Positions 1-7,388 of a DNA stretch of 40,891 nucleotides are shown one piece after another. Within the stretch, counting starts at the first letter, position 1. Each line of letters opens with the position of its first letter. Source of the DNA: a virus. The stretch is from the IMG/VR virus record IMGVR_UViG_3300021952_000483, positions 1-40,891 of that record; one strand, written 5' to 3'. The notes below the pieces were generated by a model, which was not told the origin of the DNA, did not search any database, and saw only the letters and a list, made by a program, of their open reading frames with translations. A program made the position numbers and the translations under genes.

Positions 1-1344
1 TCATGCGGGCATCTCCAGTTCCAGCATCTCTGCCCCCGTTGTTTTGGGCTTCATGGTTTCCAGCAGGGGGATCCAGTTATCTGTGCGCCAACTGACCTCA
101 ACCGTATCGTCCTCATGGAGCGTGATCCGTTCCACCAAGCTTCGGATGATGTGGCTTTTCACCTGATCAAAGTAGTTATCCCAAATCTTCGCAGTGCGCT
201 GCAAGATGAGCACGACCGCCTGCGGTTCTGGAATGCCAGGGTTGATGGACTGGATACGGTGCCAGTATTGGTTGAGCATCGTGCCCGAGCGCAGGAAATC
301 AAGCACCTGTTTCGTCACCTCCTGCTCGAGGGGTTCAGCCGGTTGGTTCGGGATGCTGCTCTGGCTGGCGCCTTCGTGCATCTTCTTGTTGTGCACGTAG
401 TATCGATAGACCTTGCCTGATTTTTTTTGTGTCGCCATTGGCAAGTACAGGTCACCGCCGGGGCTGTAAATCAGACCACGCAACAGGAACTCGGTGCGCG
501 CCTTCATGCCCCAGGTGGCTTGGCTCTTGGCCTCGCTGGTGCGTGCCATCATCTCTTGCACGCAGTCCCATTTGGCCTGGTCAATCAAGGGCTGGTGGGC
601 CCCAGCGTAGAACTGCCCCTTGTGCGAAATCATGCCCAGGTACAGCCGGTTTTTCAGGATCTTGTGGAGTGATTGCTTGCAGAAATGCCGACCTGATTTC
701 GTCAAGCGGTTCTGCTCCTTCATTTGCTGGACCATGAATGTGGTGGAGCCCGTGCTCACATAGGTGTCAAAGATCCAGTTCACGGTTTCCGACTCTTGCG
801 GATCAATCAGCAGTTGACGGTCCTCAACCCGATAGCCAAGCGGCACAACACCTCCCATCCACATGCCTTTGCGCTTGGAGGCGGCAATCTTGTCGCGGAT
901 GCGCTCGCCGGTTACTTCACGTTCGAACTGAGCAAATGACAGGAGCATGTTGAGCATCAGGCGCCCGGTTGATGTGGCCGAGTTGATCTGCTGGGTCACC
1001 GAGCTGAAGCTGACCTGGTGCTTGTCAAACACTTCAACCATCTTGGCGAAGTCAGCCAGGGAGCGTGAGAGACGGTCGATCTTGTAGACCACCACCATGT
1101 CCACCTTGCCAGCCTTGATATCAGCCATCAAACGCTTGAGACCCGGGCGCTCCATGTTCCCGCCCGAGTAGCCCGGGTCCTCGTAGGTGTCTTGCACAGG
1201 GACCCAGCCCTCGTTGCGCTGACTGAGGACATAGGACAAGCCTGATTCGCGTTGTGCATCGATGGAGTTGAACGATTGGTCCAGTCGCTCGTCAGAGGAA
1301 ACGCGGCAGTAAACCGCGCATCTTTTGGGCGTCAGCATGCTCAT
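1..1344 (-). CDS. Large serine recombinase (phage integrase)
   Basis: Site-specific recombinase of the large serine family, probably the integrase. The N-terminal resolvase domain carries the catalytic serine in YCRVSSDE (Ser16), followed by the DRLSRSLADF segment and by RFEREVTGERIRDKI. A Recombinase domain (G-V-V-P-L-G-Y, then a region ending GMISHKGQFYAGAHQPLI) and a C-terminal coiled region follow. The reading frame stays open for about 375 bases upstream, but that part is antisense-like overlap with the next gene. I chose ATG 1344 because an AGGGGGAA ribosome site precedes it and it overlaps the upstream stop as ATGA. Length is 447 residues. The usual zinc-ribbon cysteines after LLRGLIY are replaced (SPGGDLY). 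The stop codon is the first base of the window, so an attachment site downstream would lie outside it. Confidence 0.93.
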   Translation of the reverse strand: MSMLTPKRCAVYCRVSSDERLDQSFNSIDAQRESGLSYVLSQRNEGWVPVQDTYEDPGYSGGNMERPGLKRLMADIKAGKVDMVVVYKIDRLSRSLADFAKMVEVFDKHQVSFSSVTQQINSATSTGRLMLNMLLSFAQFEREVTGERIRDKIAASKRKGMWMGGVVPLGYRVEDRQLLIDPQESETVNWIFDTYVSTGSTTFMVQQMKEQNRLTKSGRHFCKQSLHKILKNRLYLGMISHKGQFYAGAHQPLIDQAKWDCVQEMMARTSEAKSQATWGMKARTEFLLRGLIYSPGGDLYLPMATQKKSGKVYRYYVHNKKMHEGASQSSIPNQPAEPLEQEVTKQVLDFLRSGTMLNQYWHRIQSINPGIPEPQAVVLILQRTAKIWDNYFDQVKSHIIRSLVERITLHEDDTVEVSWRTDNWIPLLETMKPKTTGAEMLELEMPA

Positions 1345-1823
1345 GCTTCCCCCTTGGCTTTCAAGCCGAAGAAGGCAGGTCCGGACCACTGTGTGCCTGT
1401 GATGGTCTTGGCGATCGCCGATAAGCTGCCGTAAATCTGCCGGTTGTATTCGTAGCGACCGTCGGCCAGCACTTGAACCCGGTATTCCTTGCCGTCGAAT
1501 TCCCGCACCAGTGTTGCGCCGGGCATGGCCACCGCTTTGAGTGGGGTTTTGCTTTTGATCTTGGAGAGTTGCTGGCCATAGTCGGCCAGCCTTTCGCGGG
1601 TGGACTGGGGAAGGGTGCCAAAAGCCAGTTCTTGAAATCGGTGAGACAGACGAGATGTCAAGAACTTGCGGTTGGGGTGAACCGGGCGGCGCGGAAAGTG
1701 CACATCCCAGACCTTCCAAAGCTCGGGCATCTTCAAGTCGTCAAGGGCTGCGACCTTGCGCTGGATGGCATTGAGTTGGTCGAGGCTGCGCTGTTCGCGT
1801 GGGGTGATGGATCGTTGCTTCAT
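1341..1823 (-). CDS. DUF2924 family protein
   Basis: A 160-residue protein of the DUF2924 family, commonly found next to serine recombinases in mobile elements; its biochemical role is not established. The C-terminal half shows the family pattern: PGATLVREFDGKEYRVQVL, then YEYNRQIYGSLSAIAKTITG and WSGPAFFGL. The N-terminal half is helical and charged. Its stop overlaps the recombinase start (ATGA), and its own start overlaps the stop of the small gene upstream (ATGA), so the three genes look translationally coupled. An accessory or control role for the recombinase is plausible from context only. Confidence 0.88.
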   Translation of the reverse strand: MKQRSITPREQRSLDQLNAIQRKVAALDDLKMPELWKVWDVHFPRRPVHPNRKFLTSRLSHRFQELAFGTLPQSTRERLADYGQQLSKIKSKTPLKAVAMPGATLVREFDGKEYRVQVLADGRYEYNRQIYGSLSAIAKTITGTQWSGPAFFGLKAKGEA

Positions 1824-2059
1824 GCGTGAACTCCTTGTTGTGTAGACGGGTTCACATTCACGCTCTGCCAGGCATGGAAGTCCACGAACTCGTCGAGATC
1901 AGTGGCGTAAAGCTGACTGCTGTGGCTTTCACTCAACATTTGATGTTGACTGACAGCGCCTTGCGCCATCAGTTCGGAGATCTGAGAAAGAGAGAGAAAA
2001 CCGCTCTTTTCAGAGCGTTTGCCGAGGTGGCTTGTGGAGGGGTTCAGGGTGGCTGTCAT
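1820..2059 (-). CDS. Small hypothetical protein upstream of DUF2924
   Basis: A 79-residue protein that I do not recognise, first gene of the minus-strand recombinase operon. I chose ATG 2059 (MTATLNPSTSHLGKR); a TTG at 2092 would add 11 residues with no better ribosome site. The middle part (FLSLSQISELMAQGAVSQ) could be a short helical or HTH-like element, which would suit a small regulator of the recombinase, but this is a guess. The ATGA overlap with the DUF2924 start supports that it is translated. Confidence 0.6.
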   Translation of the reverse strand: MTATLNPSTSHLGKRSEKSGFLSLSQISELMAQGAVSQHQMLSESHSSQLYATDLDEFVDFHAWQSVNVNPSTQQGVHA

Positions 2060-2221
2060 GGGTATGGAGGTGTGTGAAAAAACCGTCCACAAATCCTATG
2101 AGCGAGCCCCTCCAGAGGTAACGTGTTTTGGCGGGCCATTGGGGGACACGAGCTGGAAACCCGCATAAATCCTGGATCTTTTGAGCCAAGGCCAGGAGCC
2201 AAGCGGCTTGGATATGCACTT

Positions 2222-2249
2222 TTGACAAACCTGTAAAAAGCTGTATATT
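2222..2249 (+). promoter_or_regulatory. Sigma70-type promoter for the 2351-4568 gene pair
   Basis: Perfect -35 TTGACA at 2222-2227, 16-base spacer, -10 TATATT at 2244-2249 (5 of 6 consensus). Transcription would start near 2256, leaving a leader of about 95 bases before ATG 2351, which has a strong AAAGGAGA ribosome site at 2337-2344. The -10 lies inside a LexA-like box. The rest of the 291-base gap (2060-2350) shows no gene; it holds a 12-base word, CGTGTTTTGGCG (2122-2133), that recurs at 12058. Confidence 0.75.
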
Positions 2250-2256
2250 TATCCAG
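2241..2256. promoter_or_regulatory. LexA (SOS) box overlapping the -10
   Basis: CTGTATATTTATCCAG fits the CTG-N10-CAG LexA consensus and matches 14 of 16 positions of CTGTATATATATACAG. It covers the -10 of the promoter at 2222-2249, the classical place for LexA repression. The sequence match is direct; control by the host LexA is inferred. Confidence 0.72.
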
Positions 2257-2350
2257 CAATCCGGCAAAACTCATCCCAAGCCCCAGGTCTTCAGATCAGG
2301 GGGTTGAGACGCCTCATTGCCAAAACAAACAACAACAAAGGAGACAACTA

Positions 2351-3592
2351 ATGAGCCGCACTCAGACCTACGCCGACATCTTGCTGAACCTGCCTGTCGA
2401 CGACACCCTCAAAACCTTCATCGAGCGCCACGCCATGCCTTTACCCGAGGGCTGGATCTGGCATGACTCGATCCAAGCCTCCAAGAGCCTGGTTGGGTTG
2501 ATTCAGCTGCATCCGAATGCCGCCATGCGTGATCGCATCGTGGCCGGAATGCACGCCAGCACGCTGCTGGCCCACCCCTTGGGTAAGCAGGCCATGTTTC
2601 AGGCTGCGCATGACCGGCCGACGGAATTGATGGGGTTGATCGCTTGCAAGAGCGACTTGCACCGGGCATTCTGGTTGTATGTCCATCACCCGGCGCTGTT
2701 TGAGGCGGCAGCCGAGATCGAATACCTGGACCACCACGGTCAACAAGCCCAGCAGCACGACTTGGGGCTCAAGGGCACCATCAAGCGTGACGAGGAGTCG
2801 ATCGCTGCATTCGGTGATGCCATCAAAGGTTTCTACCAGCGGGAGTTGGGATGTGGCGAGGTGTGCGTGGTCAATGTGCTGGATCGAGCGCGCGGTACGC
2901 AGCTGGTCTCCATCCACGCCAAGGACCTGGCCACGGCCAAGCTGGAATTCGAGGGCAGTCAGCTGCAACGTAGGGTAGGCAGTCCGAACATCCACATGGT
3001 GCTGGAATACGCCCAAGCCACCGGTGTGGCCCGCACCATCATTCGTGGCGGCGCCAAGTACCACGCCATGTTGTGTGAGGCCTTCGCCAAGCACCTGCTT
3101 GGTGTGGATGCCGATGCACAGCGGATCCAGACACCGCGCCTGAACCTGTCCACGTTGCGCTTGGGGTTGAACATTCCGCAGGCGATTGATGACGGATTCG
3201 TCGGATTGCAGGTCAAGAGCGTGACCGTGGTCAGTGGATGCGGACGACTCAAGATGGAATGCACGGCCAGTGCGTCCAGCGATCAACGTTGCGTGACGGA
3301 GCTGCTGCAGGATTACTTCGGCGCAGAAAACCCGCTTGCACGCGGCTGGACGATTCAGGCTGCCGTTCTTAACTTCTATCTGGCACCGATGCGGGGCAAA
3401 AGCCGCTGCCAAGTGGTCAGTGTGGAGATCACCAGCAAGGGGCGACTGAACCTGCACAAGTTCGATGAGAAGCTGCGTACCCAACTTGAGGGCTATCTTG
3501 TCCAGTTGGGCATCTTGAAGGCGCAGCAGGTCCTAAAGACCGGACGGGAGCAGGAGGAGCCTGCGACCATGGACGGCAGCTTGTTCGAGTGA
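2351..3592 (+). CDS. Hypothetical protein, 413 residues, predicted SOS-controlled
   Basis: I do not recognise this protein. It is 413 residues, soluble, with no signal peptide or membrane segment. The N-terminal half is mostly helical (ADILLNLPVDDTLKTFIERH, then several helices up to about residue 165). The C-terminal half looks mixed alpha/beta with scattered cysteines (GCGEVC, VVSGCGRLKMEC). The start ATG 2351 has a strong AAAGGAGA six bases upstream. It is the first gene after the LexA-boxed promoter and is followed after seven bases by the 3600-4568 gene, so the two form an operon. Its place beside the integrase suggests accessory cargo, for example damage-induced, defence or counter-defence. 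No function can be assigned. Confidence 0.8.
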   Translation: MSRTQTYADILLNLPVDDTLKTFIERHAMPLPEGWIWHDSIQASKSLVGLIQLHPNAAMRDRIVAGMHASTLLAHPLGKQAMFQAAHDRPTELMGLIACKSDLHRAFWLYVHHPALFEAAAEIEYLDHHGQQAQQHDLGLKGTIKRDEESIAAFGDAIKGFYQRELGCGEVCVVNVLDRARGTQLVSIHAKDLATAKLEFEGSQLQRRVGSPNIHMVLEYAQATGVARTIIRGGAKYHAMLCEAFAKHLLGVDADAQRIQTPRLNLSTLRLGLNIPQAIDDGFVGLQVKSVTVVSGCGRLKMECTASASSDQRCVTELLQDYFGAENPLARGWTIQAAVLNFYLAPMRGKSRCQVVSVEITSKGRLNLHKFDEKLRTQLEGYLVQLGILKAQQVLKTGREQEEPATMDGSLFE

Positions 3593-3599
3593 GGTGTGA

Positions 3600-4568
3600 A
3601 TGGAGTTGACCCTCAATCAGCAAGCCATCAGCTTGGCTGCCTTGATGTTCGTGCGAGGCAGCGCTTCTTTTGAGAGTAGCCTGCACGATGAAGAAATTGC
3701 GGCCCTACAGGTCCTCAAACAGGTGAAGGCCGTTGTACCCGGCGTGGTCAACAGCCAGGATGCCCTTTGCGCTTTCTGCGGCCTGTACCGTGGACCGATC
3801 TTCAGAACGGACGATGGGCTCATGGTGCAGTGTCCGGACTGTGGACCGTTTGCGCTGGATCCGGCTAGTCAGCGCAGTTGGAGGTTGGACGATGAATGGC
3901 TGATCCGAAAGCTGCGCGGCGCATTGGACATTTCGCCGCACGCCACCGCCACTCAAATCGTTGATGGCGTGTGGGACATTGGTCGGTATAAGAAGCGGCC
4001 GGTGTTGCTGGCTCGCCGTATCGATCTGGTCGAGCGGCACGGGCTACGGATATTCCATGGACCCGAGCCACGCAGCCAAAGCTGGGTGATCACGCCACGG
4101 CCTTTGGTACGGCAACCATTGGATCCGCTGGCGGGGATGGCTACGTGGTGGCAGCTGGAAGACCGGTTTGCTCTGCACGGCATGGCGTTACGGTTGCTCG
4201 GTGACGATCCTGATGTCATGGTTGACTCTAAAGAGATGATCATTCCGGTGGCAATCCATGGTCCGTTCAGTCACGACTTCGCTTGGGTGCATTTGGCGGA
4301 CTGGCCGCACGGCCCCATTCGTCTGACTGAGGCTCAGGCGAGGTTGTTTGCCACGCTTTGGAATCACCGGCATCAAGCCCAGTCAGCCGAAGTACTTATG
4401 CGGCAAGCGGGATTGGCCAGCGATAAACCGATGGATGTTTTCAAGGTCAAGGCCGCAAATCGTGGTGATCCCCTGTACGAGGGGCCGATTCATGCCTATG
4501 AACAACTGGTCAGCAGACAGCGCCGTTTGGGTTTGTATCAGCTGACCTGGGTGCAAAGTAATGCCTGA
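3600..4568 (+). CDS. Hypothetical zinc-ribbon protein, 322 residues
   Basis: Second gene of the SOS-promoter operon. A probable zinc ribbon is visible: CAFC (Cys57, Cys60) and CPDC (Cys78, Cys81), with 17 residues between the pairs, followed by GPFALDP. The remainder (about 90-322) is alpha/beta without a motif I recognise; it contains several Trp-rich segments and ends in a helical part (TEAQARLFATLWNHRHQ onward). The ribosome site is GAGG at the end of the previous gene. The pair is probably co-inherited. A nucleic-acid-binding role is suggested by the zinc ribbon only. Confidence 0.8.
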   Translation: MELTLNQQAISLAALMFVRGSASFESSLHDEEIAALQVLKQVKAVVPGVVNSQDALCAFCGLYRGPIFRTDDGLMVQCPDCGPFALDPASQRSWRLDDEWLIRKLRGALDISPHATATQIVDGVWDIGRYKKRPVLLARRIDLVERHGLRIFHGPEPRSQSWVITPRPLVRQPLDPLAGMATWWQLEDRFALHGMALRLLGDDPDVMVDSKEMIIPVAIHGPFSHDFAWVHLADWPHGPIRLTEAQARLFATLWNHRHQAQSAEVLMRQAGLASDKPMDVFKVKAANRGDPLYEGPIHAYEQLVSRQRRLGLYQLTWVQSNA

Positions 4569-4597
4569 GAGGTTTTGATCTAACAAATAATGTGACT

Positions 4598-4618
4598 TCT
4601 AACATCGGCGATGTTAGA
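4598..4618. repeat. Perfect 9-base inverted repeat between convergent genes
   Basis: TCTAACATC and GATGTTAGA flank a three-base loop (GGC). It sits in the 103-base gap between the stop of the zinc-ribbon gene and the stop of hipA. There is no T-tract on either side, so it is a weak candidate for a bidirectional terminator; a protein-binding palindrome is also possible. Confidence 0.55.
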
Positions 4619-4671
4619 TGGCGGTATTTCCGTGCAGTTTTCCAGCTTCTAGGCAGGAAGTGGGTGGCTGC

Positions 4672-5964
4672 TCATTTGATGTGACTCTCAAACGCAGGCT
4701 TGAAGTCATTGAGCTCATGCGGCTGCAGTCCAACCTCTGTTGAGATAGCCACATCTTTCCAGCGCTTGACCGCTGTGGTCACTTCTTCAAGGATGGATTG
4801 CGCATGTGGCTTGGACAATTCAAAGCGGGCGGCTTGATCCAGCAGTTGTTGGATCGAGGTGATCGGACCGCTGTCTTCACTGAGCCAGGTTTTGGATTCC
4901 GGATCCTTGTCGGGAAAAGGGTTCAGATCAAACGCAGGGGCTAGCCGCCACTGGTTGTTGCCGCTGTACAGGAACCCGATGTTCTGCAGGTGATCATCCA
5001 CGTTCGTGATCAGGTGGTTGAACACCAATCGTCTCCACAATTGCCTGGCGTCATCGATGAAGTTCTCGCACTTGGAACGCATTACATCGATGATCTCCGT
5101 GTACGAATGTTCATCGTCGCGGTTGGCTTGCAACAGCGTTGCACCTGAGATATAGGGGATACGGTTTTGTTCAGGCGTGCGGTCAAAGCGGCGAATCATG
5201 GCAACCGGCTGGTCCTGAACCATCACGATGCGTGCTTGCGCGGTATCAATGCCTGCCAGTTGGGCTAGCCTTAATGCCAGCACCTCACCACGTGTGACAG
5301 CACGCTCATCGTTCACGCTGGGAAACTTGCCCAGTGACAAAGCGCCATTTGAATCCAGGATGGTGCATTTGGGGCGCATACCTCCAAGGGATGTTCCTTT
5401 GCCCTGAAGGTAGGCCAAGTCTTCGGCCGTTTCTTTGCTGACTTCCACCGCACGTGATGCAAGGAGGATTTTTTCCAGCTCCAGAAACGCAGGTGTTGAC
5501 CGAGCGCCATCGGCCACGCTGCGCAGATAGTGCCCGCTTTCATCTCGCAGTCGCAGTGCGCCCACCCGGCTGAAATCATCCACGCAAGCGAGGTAGTCCG
5601 CTTCGGTCAGTGGCGCCAGCGATGCATCTTTGGCACGAGCCTTGGCATGTGCGCGTGCGATCACCCGCCGTCCCCACGCGTCAGGTTCGGTATCGGCCAA
5701 GGCCAAGAAGAAGCACGTGTCGTTCTTGGTGGGGGGCTTGCGAAGTTGGTAGCCGCTTTGGCGGATGAGGTCGGGTGAGACATCAAAGAACTGCGCATCT
5801 GCCAGCCATTCGTCGCTGTAGGCGAATTGAGAAAACTCCCGTTGACCGTCCTTGACGAAGATGAGCCGCCCCAGCGGCTTTTCTGCCTTGCCCAGAAAGA
5901 CATCCATCTGGGTGCGCGTTGGAGCCGGTCTGGCGGTGGGTTTGGCAGCAGGTTTTGTGGCCAT
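4672..5964 (-). CDS. hipA: HipA-family Ser/Thr kinase toxin
   Basis: Kinase toxin of the HipBA toxin-antitoxin family. In Escherichia coli, HipA phosphorylates glutamyl-tRNA synthetase and causes growth arrest; other family members have other targets. The 430 residues include an Ala/Pro-rich N-terminal lead, the HipA N1 domain (DVFLGKAEKPLGRLIFV), the glycine-rich ATP loop GTSLGGMRPK (190-199), the catalytic segment NVDDHLQN (321-328, with Asp323 as base) and the metal-binding AFDLNP (344-349). All key residues are present, so an active kinase is expected. It overlaps the hipB stop (TGATG), so the two are coupled. The genes sit where a temperate phage usually keeps its repressor. Confidence 0.93.
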   Translation of the reverse strand: MATKPAAKPTARPAPTRTQMDVFLGKAEKPLGRLIFVKDGQREFSQFAYSDEWLADAQFFDVSPDLIRQSGYQLRKPPTKNDTCFFLALADTEPDAWGRRVIARAHAKARAKDASLAPLTEADYLACVDDFSRVGALRLRDESGHYLRSVADGARSTPAFLELEKILLASRAVEVSKETAEDLAYLQGKGTSLGGMRPKCTILDSNGALSLGKFPSVNDERAVTRGEVLALRLAQLAGIDTAQARIVMVQDQPVAMIRRFDRTPEQNRIPYISGATLLQANRDDEHSYTEIIDVMRSKCENFIDDARQLWRRLVFNHLITNVDDHLQNIGFLYSGNNQWRLAPAFDLNPFPDKDPESKTWLSEDSGPITSIQQLLDQAARFELSKPHAQSILEEVTTAVKRWKDVAISTEVGLQPHELNDFKPAFESHIK

Positions 5965-6299
5965 CAGAACGCTCCAGATTCGGGTGATTTGCGGGACTTG
6001 CGCACCCGCTGGGGCAATTTTTCATCCATCAGCGTCAGGCCGATGGTGTCTTGAGGCGTGTCGAGCAACTGATTGAGCTTGTCCAGCTCCCCGAACACCT
6101 GCAAGGCCCTGGCAAGGTGAACCATGGCGGTCCCTGGGTGGCCAGCTTCCATTCGCCGCACGGTATGGGCAGACGCGCCGATCCGTTCAGCAAGATCTTC
6201 CTGTGTCAGGTGTCTGCGCCGACGGGCAAGCGAAATTGCCTGACCGAGTCGGGTCAGGCTGCGTGCAACTGGCAATGGTGGTGGGGATATAGATTTCAT
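5964..6299 (-). CDS. hipB: HipB-like antitoxin, Xre-family HTH regulator
   Basis: A 111-residue DNA-binding protein with a Cro/C1-type HTH: LGQAISLARRRRHLTQEDLAERIG then ASAHTVRRMEAG (about residues 18-55). It should neutralise HipA and repress its own operon. It is the only Xre-type HTH in the window, and no CI/Cro pair is seen. ATG 6299 has no Shine-Dalgarno, and the predicted promoter would start transcription only about three bases before it, so translation may be leaderless. No other in-frame ATG lies upstream of the HTH. An inverted repeat overlaps the start codon and -10, consistent with autoregulation. Confidence 0.88.
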   Translation of the reverse strand: MKSISPPPLPVARSLTRLGQAISLARRRRHLTQEDLAERIGASAHTVRRMEAGHPGTAMVHLARALQVFGELDKLNQLLDTPQDTIGLTLMDEKLPQRVRKSRKSPESGAF

Positions 6300-6326
6300 T
6301 TAAGGCGCATTTTATGGCGCTTTAAA
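6299..6326. promoter_or_regulatory. Predicted HipB operator
   Basis: Inverted repeat TTTAAGGCGC (6299-6308) and GCGCTTTAAA (6317-6326), matching at 9 of 10 positions, with an 8-base spacer. The E. coli HipB operator is also two short arms around an 8-base spacer. Here the spacer contains the predicted -10 of hipB and the left arm touches its start codon. The repeat is seen; HipB binding is inferred. Confidence 0.6.
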
Positions 6327-6337
6327 AATTTTAGCAA
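6309..6337 (-). promoter_or_regulatory. Predicted hipBA promoter (leaderless)
   Basis: On the minus strand: -35 TTGCTA (6337-6332), 17-base spacer, -10 TAAAAT (6314-6309). The start point would fall near 6302, about three bases from ATG 6299, which predicts a leaderless transcript and explains the missing ribosome site. Confidence 0.5.
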
Positions 6338-6369
6338 CGCATATATGAGTGTTTATTTCCGTGAATGCA

Positions 6370-6411
6370 GAAATTTACTTTGGTATTGGTCGGAAATTTA
6401 CTTTGCTATTG
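6370..6411. repeat. Two 19-base direct repeats, 23 bases apart
   Basis: GAAATTTACTTTGGTATTG (6370-6388) and GAAATTTACTTTGCTATTG (6393-6411) differ at one base. The period of 23 bases is about two helical turns. They lie between the divergent hipBA and early operons in the gap 6300-6567, which holds no gene. They may be binding sites for a phage regulator such as the AlpA-like protein encoded next to them, or iterons. The function is unknown. Confidence 0.6.
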
Positions 6412-6462
6412 CAGGTGCTCCAAGCAAAGCGCCAAGCTCATCAGACACCAGGCCAGGATCAA

Positions 6463-6511
6463 GGAACTGGAGATATCGCCAAAGTTCCTTGTTCAGTTCC
6501 TTATCAGTTCC
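6463..6511. repeat. AGTTCC/GGAACT repeat cluster upstream of the early operon
   Basis: AGTTCC occurs at 6483-6488, 6495-6500 and 6506-6511, with periods of 12 and 11 bases (one helical turn). The inverted form GGAACT is at 6463-6468. The same-face spacing suggests cooperative binding of a regulator close to the early operon start at 6568. The repeats are short, so the evidence is modest. Confidence 0.4.
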
Positions 6512-6567
6512 CCATTGATTTTCTGAAATAGCAGCGTTGTCCCTCAACTCTCTGAAAGGAGTGACCC

Positions 6568-6837
6568 ATGCTGCTAGCAACACCAGCGCTTTCAACGCTC
6601 AACCCCCTGAGCGTCATGGCCCCAGAGCCACACATACCCCCAAGGCAAGTCCTGAGCGAAGCCGATTTGGCCTCGCGATGGGGCATGAGCCCCAAGACCC
6701 TCCAACGTTGGCGAATGGAGGGGCGTGGCCCCCATTACTTGAAGCTGGGCAAGCGGGTGAACTACCCACTCAATGCTGTGATCGCCTTCGAGAACTGCGT
6801 CCAGCACGTCTCCACCTCGCAACGAGCAACTGCTTAA
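6568..6837 (+). CDS. AlpA/MerR-like helix-turn-helix protein
   Basis: An 89-residue DNA-binding protein with a helix_turn_helix_17/AlpA-type domain: LSEADLASRWGMSPKTLQRWR, then GPHYLKLGKRVNYPLNAVIAFE (about residues 29-75). Proteins of this type act as excisionases or as activators of early or excision genes. It has an AAAGGAGTGACCC ribosome site and is the first gene of the long plus-strand early operon. It may bind the repeats just upstream. Which of the two roles it has cannot be told from the sequence. Confidence 0.82.
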   Translation: MLLATPALSTLNPLSVMAPEPHIPPRQVLSEADLASRWGMSPKTLQRWRMEGRGPHYLKLGKRVNYPLNAVIAFENCVQHVSTSQRATA

Positions 6838-6848
6838 GGAGCCACCCG

Positions 6849-7334
6849 ATGAATCACCTCCAATTGCAACAGGCGGCCTTGCCTGACCTCTCCGAGAGCC
6901 AGATCAGCCGTCTGCCCAAAGACCAACTGGCTCATTTCAGCAACGCGGTGCAGCAACTCCATGACTGGACGCTGCAGATGCGCGGCCGAATCAACCGGGG
7001 CATGGAAATCCGCTATGCCGACCAGATTCGACAGGTCGAGAGCCTTGGCCAGGACGAAGCGGCCAGATTCCGAATCGACGACGGTGACCTGCAGATCGAT
7101 GTCTCTCAGCCCAAAGAAATCGTGTGGGACCAGCAGCACTTGTCCGAGATCGCCGAGCGGATGGTCGTTGCCGGTGACCGCGTACAGGACTTCATGCAGG
7201 TCCAGTTCTCGGTGGCCGAGCAGGACTACGCCCGCTGGCACCCACTGCTGCGCGCGGCATTTCAGCCCGCCCGCAAGGAACTCATCACCGAGCCCACCTT
7301 CCAGATCCGCTGGGTAGGCGATGTCCAGCTCTGA
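6849..7334 (+). CDS. Hypothetical early phage protein, 161 residues
   Basis: I do not recognise this protein. It is 161 residues, mostly helical and charged (SESQISRLPKDQLAHFSNAV, QQLHDWTLQMRGRINRG), with no cysteine. The start is ATG 6849, placed by AAGGAG overlapping the end of the preceding gene; a longer open frame upstream is overlap with the HTH gene in another frame. Its place between the regulator and a possible ssDNA-binding protein suggests a role in replication or recombination, but no motif supports it. Confidence 0.75.
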   Translation: MNHLQLQQAALPDLSESQISRLPKDQLAHFSNAVQQLHDWTLQMRGRINRGMEIRYADQIRQVESLGQDEAARFRIDDGDLQIDVSQPKEIVWDQQHLSEIAERMVVAGDRVQDFMQVQFSVAEQDYARWHPLLRAAFQPARKELITEPTFQIRWVGDVQL

Positions 7335-7388
7335 GCGCCCAAAGCCTTCATCTTCACCCAAACACCACCAATCAAAGGAAATTTCTCA

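Noticed and set aside
1345-1719. N-terminal extension of the recombinase by 125 residues
   Set aside because: It overlaps the DUF2924 gene in another frame; ATG 1344 has a clear ribosome site and ATGA overlap, and the catalytic domain begins right after it.
2441-3484. 347-residue minus-strand frame opposite the 2351 gene
   Set aside because: The plus-strand gene has a promoter, a strong ribosome site and a coupled follower; the antisense frame has none.
4598-4618. Terminator at the convergent hairpin
   Set aside because: Stem is good but there is no T-tract on either strand, so it is listed only as an inverted repeat.
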